This document shows positions 44,172 through 50,236 of a stretch of 50,236 nucleotides of DNA, in pieces (the stretch's first letter is position 1; each line of letters opens with the position of its first letter). Below the pieces are notes generated by a model that was not told where the DNA came from, made no database searches, and saw nothing but the letters and a program-made list of their open reading frames with translations. The stretch covers positions 1 through 50,236 of the forward strand of contig JACQWK010000601.1 of assembly GCA_016209525.1 (NCBI GenBank), read 5' to 3'. This DNA is from Verrucomicrobiota bacterium. Lineage in GTDB: Bacteria > Verrucomicrobiota > Verrucomicrobiia > Limisphaerales > SIBE01. The position numbers and the translations under genes were made by a program.

Positions 44172-45710
44172 ATGAACATCCAACGCTTCGCTTTGCGAAC
44201 AGCACAGGCCACCGGCACGACCGCTTTGTTGCTCGTCCTCACGGCAAACGCAACCCTTCGCGCGGATGTCAAGCTGCCGGCACTGTTCTCGGACAACGCC
44301 GTTCTCCAGCAAGGCAAACCAGTCCCAGTATGGGGTTGGGCGGATGACGGGGAGAAAGTCACGGTCGAATTTCGCGGCGAGAAGGCCAGCGCCGTGGCGA
44401 AGGGCGGCAAGTGGATGGTGAAACTGCCGAAGCTGAAGGCCGGCGGGCCGGATGTCCTCACGGTGACAGGCCAGAACAAGATCGAACTGAAAAACGTGCT
44501 CGTGGGTGAAGTCTGGGTGGCCAGCGGCCAGTCGAATATGGAATGGCCTTTGCGGCTGACGTTCGAATCGGAGAAATCCGTCGCCGCTTCGGCCAATTCC
44601 ATGATCCGCCTCTTCACCGTTCCCAAGTTGAAGGCGGAAAAACCAGTCGAGGACGTCAACGCGAGTTGGAAAGAGTGCGGTCCGCCAACCATCACGAATT
44701 TTTCCGCGGTGGCTTACTTCTTCGGCCGCGATTTGCAGAAGTCGCTCGGCGTTCCCATCGGACTCATTCACACCTCCTGGGGCGGGTCACCCGCAGAGGT
44801 TTGGATGAGCGACGATGTGCTCCAGGCCAATCCGGACTACAAGAAAGCGATCCTCGACGGCTACGTCGAATCGATGCGCCGATACGAAACCGCGCTGGCT
44901 CAATTCAACGCCGAACAGGCCGGGGCCAAGAAGCAAGGGAAGCCCTTCGACAAAAAGCCCCCGGGCCGGCCGTTCTGGAAACCGTCGGAACTCTACAACG
45001 GCATGATCGCGCCGTTGCTGCCCTTCGCCATCCAAGGCGCGATCTGGTATCAAGGCGAATCCAACGCCGGCCGCGCGCACCAATACCGCACTCTGTTTCC
45101 CGATATGATTCGCAATTGGCGGCGCGATTGGCGCCAGGGCGATTTCACCTTTCTCGCCGTTCAACTGGCGCCGTTCACCAAGATCAAAGACCAGCCCGGC
45201 GACAGCGATTGGGCCGAACTTCGCGAAGCGCAATTAATCGCGACGAAAGTGTTGCCGAAGGTCGGGATGGCCGTGATCACCGATGTCGGCGAGGAGAACG
45301 ACATTCACCCGAGGAAAAAGGAACCGGTCGGAGCGCGATTGGCGCTCGCGGCTCGGGGCATTGCGTATGGCGAAAAGAAACTCGTCTCGTCAGGCCCCCT
45401 GTATAAGCGGATGAAGATCCAAGGCGACAAGGCGGTGCTCAGCTTCGACCACGTTGGCAGCGGTTTGGAAGCGCGCGGTGGCGAACTCAAAGGATTCGCG
45501 ATTGCCGGTGAGGACAAAAAGTTCGTCTGGGCCAAAGCCGAGATCGCAGGAAAGCAAGTCGTGGTGAGCAGTCCTGACGTAGAGAAGCCGATCGCCGTGC
45601 GGTACGGCTGGGCGAATTATCCCGTGGTCAACCTTTGGAACAAAGAGGGAATGCCGGCGACTCCGTTCCGAACCGACGATTTTCCGATGATCACCGCGCC
45701 GAAGAAATAG
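44172..45710 (+). CDS. Sialate O-acetylesterase-like (SASA domain) protein
   Basis: 512 residues from the ATG at 44172, which gives a clean signal peptide (QATGTTALLLVLTANATLRA); the frame is open to 43983 and another ATG is at 44124. After an N-terminal beta-sandwich (LPALFSDNAVLQQGKPVPVW) comes the SGNH-hydrolase-like SASA domain with VASGQSNMEWPL (nucleophile Ser), IWYQGESNAGRAHQY and the ENDIHPRKKEPVG Asp/His pair. Enzymes of this family remove acetyl groups from sialic acid or from plant and algal polysaccharides. Exported or periplasmic location is inferred. A sialidase-like gene follows on the same strand after a repeat-filled gap. Confidence 0.9.
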   Translation: MNIQRFALRTAQATGTTALLLVLTANATLRADVKLPALFSDNAVLQQGKPVPVWGWADDGEKVTVEFRGEKASAVAKGGKWMVKLPKLKAGGPDVLTVTGQNKIELKNVLVGEVWVASGQSNMEWPLRLTFESEKSVAASANSMIRLFTVPKLKAEKPVEDVNASWKECGPPTITNFSAVAYFFGRDLQKSLGVPIGLIHTSWGGSPAEVWMSDDVLQANPDYKKAILDGYVESMRRYETALAQFNAEQAGAKKQGKPFDKKPPGRPFWKPSELYNGMIAPLLPFAIQGAIWYQGESNAGRAHQYRTLFPDMIRNWRRDWRQGDFTFLAVQLAPFTKIKDQPGDSDWAELREAQLIATKVLPKVGMAVITDVGEENDIHPRKKEPVGARLALAARGIAYGEKKLVSSGPLYKRMKIQGDKAVLSFDHVGSGLEARGGELKGFAIAGEDKKFVWAKAEIAGKQVVVSSPDVEKPIAVRYGWANYPVVNLWNKEGMPATPFRTDDFPMITAPKK

Positions 45711-45763
45711 GACGTGACGTGAAGACATCTGGTTTCGAACGAGTCCTTAATTCAACAGCAGTG

Positions 45764-45889
45764 CCCCCTGGCCCTCTCCCTCAGGGAGAGGGAATATCGT
45801 CCGTGCCGTATCGAGAAATCAGCCAGGCAGCTCTTGCCGAGCCGCGGCAAACGATCCTCCCTCTCCCCTGGGGAGAGGGCCGAGTTGAG
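45764..45889. repeat. Paired palindrome, 'CCCTCTCCC' family
   Basis: Two hairpins, CCCTCTCCCTCAGGGAGAGG (about 45773-45792) and CCCTCTCCCCTGGGGAGAGG (about 45860-45879), are joined by a spacer of about 67 bases. Same design as 84-225. Confidence 0.83.
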
Positions 45890-45921
45890 ATATCCCCGAA
45901 CAAGTTTCCTTATAGCGCCCT

Positions 45922-46016
45922 TGAACCCACCCCTGAACCCTTCCCAGGAGGGCAACGGACAATGGCGGCGCGCAAGGCAACTCCCCTCCTGGGAGGGGTA
46001 GGGGGTGGGTGGGTTC
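45922..46016. repeat. Palindromic repeat, 'CCCCTCCCAGGAGGGG' family, copy 2
   Basis: Outer GAACCCACCCCT / GGGGGTGGGTGGGTTC arms with inner CTTCCCAGGAGGG and CCCCTCCTGGGAGGGG hairpins. It is placed back to back with the preceding element between two genes. Confidence 0.85.
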
Positions 46017-46108
46017 GTGGGCCCGGGGAACGAGACGTTTCCTATCCTCTGATCTCCTCCGTCTCCCGGATCACGGATGTAGTAGCCCGCAGTCTCCTGA
46101 TTAGATTT

Positions 46109-47176
46109 ATGGTGTTGATCTTGGTCACCAACGGCTCGCCGGTACGCGCGCAGTCCGGGGACCCTGCGGCAGGTCAGCCGGGCTTCCTCAAATCCGAGTT
46201 CATTTTTGAGCAAGCGCAATTCCGATCCTGCCACGCCTCGACCATCGCGGAAACACGAGACGGTTTGATCGCCGCGTGGTTCGCGGGCAGTGAAGAAGGC
46301 GCTCCGGACGTGGGCATCTGGCTGTCCCGCCACGACGGAAATGCCTGGTCCCAGCCCATCGAGATCGCCAATGGCGCGGATGACAAGAATCGGATTCGGT
46401 ATCCTTGTTGGAATCCGGTTCTGTTTCAGCCCAAGAGAGGGCCGCTGCTCCTCTTTTACAAAGTGGGCCCCAGCCCATCCACTTGGTGGGGTATGCTCAT
46501 GCGCTCCGAAGACCGCGGCCGGTCCTGGTCCCCGCCAAAGCGGCTTTCGAAGGACCTCCTGCAAAGAGAAATTTACGGTCCGATCAAGAACAAGCCGGTG
46601 GAGCTGGAGGACAACTGGATTCTCTGCGGATCGAGCACCGAGGATGCAGGCTGGCGCGTGCATATGGAGCGCACGCACAGCTTCGGCCACCAATGGTCGC
46701 GCACCGGTCCGCTGAATGCCGCCATGGAATTCGGCGCGATCCAGCCGACGATTCTCCGTTATCCCTCGGGAAAACTTCAGATTCTTTGCCGCACCAAACA
46801 GCGGCAAATCACCGAGTCCTGGTCAGATGACGACGGCCAAACCTGGAGCCGGATGAAAGCCACGGAGCTTCCCAATCCGAACAGCGGCATCGACGGCACC
46901 GTGCTTCGCGATGGCCGCGCGTTGTTGGTCTATAATCACACCACGGAAGGGCGCGACTTGCTGAACGTCTCCATCTCTCCCGACGCCCGGCGGTGGTTCG
47001 CTGCACTCGTGCTCGAAAACGAACCGGGACAGGAATTCTCTTATCCCGCAGTCATCCAGGCTACCGACGGCCTTGTTCACGTCACGTACACTTGGAAACG
47101 CGAGCGGATCAAGCACGTCCTCATCGATCCATTCAAACTCAATCTCAGGGAAATCGTCGAAGGGCAGTGGAGATGA
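46109..47176 (+). CDS. Sialidase-like (BNR repeat) exported protein
   Basis: 355 residues from the ATG at 46109. The frame is open to 45635, but that part is repeat DNA. The N-terminus MVLILVTNGSPVRAQS is a short signal peptide; the real start could lie slightly upstream. The body follows the BNR_2 sialidase pattern: CHASTIAETRDGLIAAWFAG, DVGIWLSRHDGNAWSQP, and Asp-box strands SRHDGNAWS, SEDRGRSWS and SDDDGQTWS, with GAIQPTILRYPSGKLQILCR. The six-bladed fold cleaves terminal sugars in true sialidases, but many homologues act on other sugars, so specificity is unknown. It is preceded by an acetylesterase that could prepare the same glycan. Its stop overlaps the next gene by four bases. Confidence 0.85.
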   Translation: MVLILVTNGSPVRAQSGDPAAGQPGFLKSEFIFEQAQFRSCHASTIAETRDGLIAAWFAGSEEGAPDVGIWLSRHDGNAWSQPIEIANGADDKNRIRYPCWNPVLFQPKRGPLLLFYKVGPSPSTWWGMLMRSEDRGRSWSPPKRLSKDLLQREIYGPIKNKPVELEDNWILCGSSTEDAGWRVHMERTHSFGHQWSRTGPLNAAMEFGAIQPTILRYPSGKLQILCRTKQRQITESWSDDDGQTWSRMKATELPNPNSGIDGTVLRDGRALLVYNHTTEGRDLLNVSISPDARRWFAALVLENEPGQEFSYPAVIQATDGLVHVTYTWKRERIKHVLIDPFKLNLREIVEGQWR

Positions 47177-48345
47177 TCCAACAGCGCGCCGGTGGGAAAG
47201 GGTGGCTCAAAACCGTCGTCATCCTGCTCGCGTTGGGAGGAGGCGCGTTCCTTCTGCGCCAGACGGTTTTTCGGGCCCAGCCGGTGCCCGTGACGGTTTT
47301 CCGGGCCGAGAAAGGCCGCGTGGAGGATTCCGTGGTGAATTCGCGGGCGGGCACGGTTCAATCCCGCCGACGCGCAGGCATGAGTCCGGGAATTGCCGGA
47401 TTGGTCAGCGAGATCAAGGTGGAAAAAGGATCCCGAGTCAAAAAAGGGGACGTTCTCTTGCGCCTGGATGATCGCGAACAACAGGCGCAAGTGCAACTGG
47501 CGATGCGGTCCTTGGAAGCGGCCAAGGCGCTCGCCGAACAAGCGCGGCTGGAAGCGGATTTGGCGCAACGGCTGTGGAACAGAACCCAAAGTCTGGCTCG
47601 GAACGACGTCGTTTCCGAAACCGTGCGCGAGCAGGATCACACCCGCTTCCTAAGCACACAGGCGGCGAGCAAGGCCGCCGGCGCTCGAGTCTTGGAAGCC
47701 GAGGCCGCGTTGGAAGCGGCCCGGGCGACGCTGGCGAAAACCGTGATCGCCGCGCCGTTTGATGGCGTAGTGCTCGATGTCACGATCGAAGTGGGCGAAT
47801 GGATCAGTCCTTCACCTCCCGGCGTGTTCATCCCGCCGATTGTGGATTTGATCGATCCACGAGCGCTTTACTTGAGCGCTCCCATGGACGAGGCCGACGT
47901 GGCCCGGCTGCATTTGGGGTTGCCGACCCGAATTACGCTGGACGCCTTCCGGGACCAGTCATTTGCCGGCACTCTGACCTACATTGCCTCGTTCGTGGAA
48001 GCCCGCCAGGAACAGAACCGAACCTTGCGAATCGAAGCCGAACTCAAAGACACAACTCTCCCCGCGAACTTGCTGCCGGGGCTTTCAGCGGATTTGGAAG
48101 TCATCCTTGATTCCCGCGAACAAGTCTTGCGGATTCCGACTTACGCGCTTCTCGACGGCAGCCGGGTGCTCGTGGTGCAGAATGGACGCCTGGAAGAACG
48201 GAAGGTGGGGGCCGGACTGCACAATTGGAGTTACACGGAAATCACGTCGGGGCTTTCCGCGGGCGAGCTGGTCGTGGTCTCGCTGGACCGCCCGGAAGTC
48301 AAAGCCGGCGCGCGGGTCACGGTGAGCGCTGAGGCGGAGAAATGA
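47173..48345 (+). CDS. Membrane fusion protein (HlyD/MacA-like)
   Basis: 390 residues from the ATG at 47173, overlapping the previous stop. One N-terminal membrane helix (TVVILLALGGGAFLLRQTVF) leads to a lipoyl-like half-motif (GIAGLVSEIKVEKGSRVKKG), a long coiled-coil hairpin (about 105-190, rich in Ala, Glu and Gln), the second lipoyl half (IAAPFDGVVLDVTIEVGEW) and a beta-barrel with a membrane-proximal domain. It matches the periplasmic adaptor of MacAB/RND-type exporters. The next two genes supply the ATPase and permease. Confidence 0.9.
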   Translation: MIQQRAGGKGWLKTVVILLALGGGAFLLRQTVFRAQPVPVTVFRAEKGRVEDSVVNSRAGTVQSRRRAGMSPGIAGLVSEIKVEKGSRVKKGDVLLRLDDREQQAQVQLAMRSLEAAKALAEQARLEADLAQRLWNRTQSLARNDVVSETVREQDHTRFLSTQAASKAAGARVLEAEAALEAARATLAKTVIAAPFDGVVLDVTIEVGEWISPSPPGVFIPPIVDLIDPRALYLSAPMDEADVARLHLGLPTRITLDAFRDQSFAGTLTYIASFVEARQEQNRTLRIEAELKDTTLPANLLPGLSADLEVILDSREQVLRIPTYALLDGSRVLVVQNGRLEERKVGAGLHNWSYTEITSGLSAGELVVVSLDRPEVKAGARVTVSAEAEK

Positions 48346-48351
48346 TTCAGG

Positions 48352-49032
48352 ATGATTCACCTCACCGGAATCAGTCGAACATACATGGTCGGCGGCAGGC
48401 CGGTGCACGCCTTGAAGGATGTCAACCTCAAGATCGACGCCGGCGAGTACGTCTCCGTGATGGGACCTTCCGGATCAGGAAAATCGACACTGCTGCACCT
48501 TCTGGGGTGTTTGGATCGGCCCACTTCCGGGTCCTACCGCTTGGCGAACGAAGAAACGGCCCATCTGGAGGAGGGCGAACTGTCGCGCCTCCGGCGTCAC
48601 CAAATCGGATTTGTGTTCCAATTTTTCCATCTCGTGCCGCGGCTGACCGCGGAGGGCAACGTGGAACTGCCGATGGTCTTTGCCGGAATCCAGCCGGAGG
48701 AGCGCCGCGAACGCGCGCGGAAGGTCCTCGAACGGGTGGGCTTGACCGCCCGAGCCGGGCATCGACCGGATCAACTCTCCGGCGGCGAACAGCAGCGAGT
48801 CGCCATCGCGCGGGCCGTGGTGATGAATCCCGCGCTCCTGCTTGCGGACGAACCAACGGGCAATCTCGACAGCGTCTCCGGCCAGGAAATCATCGATTTG
48901 ATGGAGACCATGAACCACAGCGGGCTCACGTTGATTGTTGTCACGCATGATCCCAAGATCGGTGACCGGGCCCGACGCCGGATTGGCTTGTCCGACGGGT
49001 TGGTGGTGTCGGATAGAGACAGCAAGACGTGA
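48352..49032 (+). CDS. ABC transporter ATP-binding protein (MacB/LolD-type)
   Basis: 226 residues. Walker [16 protein letters not shown] (about 42-56), signature LSGGEQQRVAIARA, Walker B LLLADEPTGNLDS and the switch His in VVTHD are all intact. The FVFQFFHLVPRLTAEGNVEL region, with its Q-loop, is typical of MacB, LolD and FtsE-like ATPases. It follows the adaptor gene after six bases, so the two are surely one transcription unit. The permease comes 593 bases later. Confidence 0.95.
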   Translation: MIHLTGISRTYMVGGRPVHALKDVNLKIDAGEYVSVMGPSGSGKSTLLHLLGCLDRPTSGSYRLANEETAHLEEGELSRLRRHQIGFVFQFFHLVPRLTAEGNVELPMVFAGIQPEERRERARKVLERVGLTARAGHRPDQLSGGEQQRVAIARAVVMNPALLLADEPTGNLDSVSGQEIIDLMETMNHSGLTLIVVTHDPKIGDRARRRIGLSDGLVVSDRDSKT

Positions 49033-49182
49033 TTATGCGATCAGGATCGGGGAGCACACGCGCCCGCGCGAGTTCCGGCCGGCGCCTCGCCGGACGGAGA
49101 CTCAGAGTCATTCACTCACTTGAAAGTGACGCACGAAGGAACATTCATATTGACGAGACCGTTGGATGAACGACAGGTCGGC

Positions 49183-49236
49183 GTTTGTAGTCCCGGCTTT
49201 AGCCGGTTCGGGCCGCCTAAAGGCGGGACTACAAAC
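49183..49236. repeat. Palindromic repeat, 'TAGTCCCGGCTTTAGCCGG' family, copy 2
   Basis: GTTTGTAGTCCCGGCTTTAG and CTAAAGGCGGGACTACAAAC are near-perfect inverted arms. Related to 26449-26497. Confidence 0.88.
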
Positions 49237-49307
49237 CTTCCGCGTGTACTCCATCCCACGGTCCCCTCTGGAATCAGTTCGTTAGTTAGTTAGTTGACAT
49301 CGACGGT

Positions 49308-49371
49308 ACCCCTCACCCCATCCCTCTCGCCATCGGATGGGGAGAGGGTGGCCGAAGGCCGGGTGAGGGGT
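49308..49371. repeat. Palindromic repeat, 'CCATCGGATGGGG' variant
   Basis: ACCCCTCACCCC / GGGTGAGGGGT outer arms and CCCTCTCGCCATC / GATGGGGAGAGGG inner stem, with GGCCGAAGGCC between. Compare 8263-8330. A short tandem of GTTA (49281-49294) lies just upstream. Confidence 0.83.
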
Positions 49372-49464
49372 GAGTGGCAACTTCTGAACTCATTAACATG
49401 TGGTCGGCGGAAAAGAGAGTCGTGTGTTACGCGAGACAGTGATCATCGAACATCATTCATTGAT

Positions 49465-49508
49465 TAGCGTTGGTAAGGACGGATTCCACTCCGTCCCTGC
49501 CACGCTAA
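49465..49508. repeat. Small palindrome 'GGACGGATTCCACTCCGTCC'
   Basis: TTAGCGTTGG and CCACGCTAA edges enclose the GGACGGAT/CTCCGTCC stem. One copy seen. Confidence 0.75.
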
Positions 49509-49511
49509 GAT

Positions 49512-49611
49512 GGGTGGAACGGGCTACCAGCCCGTTTTTGGCGGCAACTTGCCGCCGAAAAGTCCGGCGGGCTCGTAGCCCGTCGCAACAGGCCGGTGGC
49601 CTGCTCCACCC
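49512..49611. repeat. Large palindrome upstream of the permease gene
   Basis: Outer GGGTGGAACGGGCTAC / CCTGCTCCACCC edges, with GGGCTACCAGCCC, GGCGGCAACTTGCCGCC and GGGCTCGTAGCCC stems and GGCCGGTGGCC. It ends 14 bases before the permease start codon, so it covers the expected upstream region. Confidence 0.83.
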
Positions 49612-49625
49612 AGAGGGCAATCCTC

Positions 49626-50236
49626 ATGAAGCTGACTGACCTCCTCCAATTCGCCGCCGGTGCATTGCGCGGTCACCGCTTGCGCACATTCCTCTCGGTG
49701 CTTGGGGTGAGCATCGGAGTGGCTTCCGTCATCTTGCTCACAAGCCTCGGCGAAGGAGCGCGCCTGTATGTCACCGGCGAATTCGCTTCGCTCGGCTCAA
49801 ATCTGCTGATCATCATTCCCGGAAAGACCGAGACGAAAGGATTGGCCCCATTGGTCAGCACCGCCCCGCATGATCTGACCCTGCAAGATGCCGAAGCCTT
49901 GCTCCAACGAGTGCCTGCGATCCGGCGCGTCGCGCCTCTGGTCATCGGAACAGCCCGAGCCGGTGCGGCAGATCGAAGCCGGGAAGTCACCGTCGTCGGA
50001 ACCACTCGCGACCTTCTGGAAATCCGCCACCTCAAAATGGCCAGCGGGCGTTTTTTGCCCCGCGATCTTCCTCAAGCCGCGGTGGGTGTCCTGGGCGCCA
50101 AAGTCCAGCGCGAGCTGTTTCCGAATCAGAATCCGCTGGGTCAATTGGTGCGGATCGGCGACTGGCGCTTCCGGGTCATCGGCATAATCGCCCCGCGCGG
50201 CGTGTCCATCGGCATGGATTTGGACGAAGTGGTGGA
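49626..50236 (+). CDS. ABC transporter permease, MacB/FtsX-like (3' truncated by window)
   Basis: The first 203 codons or so, running off the window end. The N-terminus KLTDLLQFAAGALRGHRLRT and the first membrane helix (TFLSVLGVSIGVASVILLTS) followed by LGEGARLYVTGEFASLGSNL match MacB-type permeases, whose large extracytoplasmic domain follows helix 1. The remaining part (VGVLGAKVQRELFPNQNPLG, VRIGDWRFRVIGIIAP) belongs to that domain. The ATG at 49626 is close to GGCAATCCTC, with no strong ribosome binding site. It completes the adaptor, ATPase and permease set; a TolC-like outer-membrane partner is not seen. Confidence 0.9.
   Translation, partial: MKLTDLLQFAAGALRGHRLRTFLSVLGVSIGVASVILLTSLGEGARLYVTGEFASLGSNLLIIIPGKTETKGLAPLVSTAPHDLTLQDAEALLQRVPAIRRVAPLVIGTARAGAADRSREVTVVGTTRDLLEIRHLKMASGRFLPRDLPQAAVGVLGAKVQRELFPNQNPLGQLVRIGDWRFRVIGIIAPRGVSIGMDLDEVV

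Noticed and set aside
45635..46108. Extension of the sialidase-like frame
   Set aside because: It is read through two palindromic elements; the signal peptide begins near 46109.
49281..49295. GTTA tandem repeat as an origin or attachment site
   Set aside because: Only about three units, with no integrase, DnaA boxes or other support.

Overview
The window looks like a chromosomal piece of a Verrucomicrobiota bacterium of the Pedosphaera/Limisphaerales type. This is inferred from gene style, not from a marker gene. The signs are three unlinked prepilin-like proteins with a [14 protein letters not shown]-terminus, secreted proteins ending in an 'LGPW...FYRVRL' module, Uma2 and DUF4058 proteins, a sulfatase, a Tat-exported Gfo/Idh/MocA oxidoreductase, a SASA-type acetylesterase, a BNR sialidase-like protein, high GC, and very many palindromic repeats between genes. 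No rRNA, tRNA, CRISPR array, phage or plasmid gene was seen.

Layout. 239-5142 is a tight four-gene operon: a nucleotidyltransferase-like/hexapeptide/sugar-transferase-like fusion with degraded active sites, a STAS anti-anti-sigma-type protein, an RsbW-like kinase/GAF/SpoIIE phosphatase fusion, and an alkaline-phosphatase-superfamily hydrolase. It reads as a partner-switching module attached to envelope or exopolysaccharide synthesis and is the best candidate for an unusual system here. 5334-8236 holds a pseudopilin and a secreted CAP-domain protein. 8372-12306 holds aas, rluE (opposite strand), two Hsp20 genes and a strong terminator. 12438-20441 holds a uvrA-like gene, a Uma2 protein, a large secreted protein of unknown function, a DUF4058 protein and a SEC-C protein. 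20663-23139 is a sulfatase lacking its middle, followed by a Cache/HAMP histidine kinase. 23186-23880 is a RAYT transposase gene bracketed by its probable REP sequences. 24024-26324 encodes a DUF455/ATP-grasp fusion.

26792-30288 holds an oxidoreductase, a membrane-anchored protein and a cupin. 30425-35032 is a reverse-strand block: a pseudopilin, an STN-like protein, and a LytTR regulator with its LytS-type kinase. Two copies of one large repeat lie near its ends. 35561-42550 holds a kelch protein, a glycosyltransferase, an FAD oxidoreductase, a lone GspF-like protein and a third pseudopilin. 42551-44171 is nearly gene-free apart from one small frame and decayed coding traces. 44172-47176 pairs a sialate O-acetylesterase with a sialidase-like protein. 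47173 to the window end is a MacAB-like export system whose permease runs off the end.

The other striking feature is repeat load. At least eight families of imperfect palindromes (about 25-200 bp) fill the gaps. Several appear to have been translated into proteins or to sit at gene starts, and two genes (sulfatase, kelch) look shortened by clean in-frame internal deletions. All assignments come from reading the sequence; no database search was possible.
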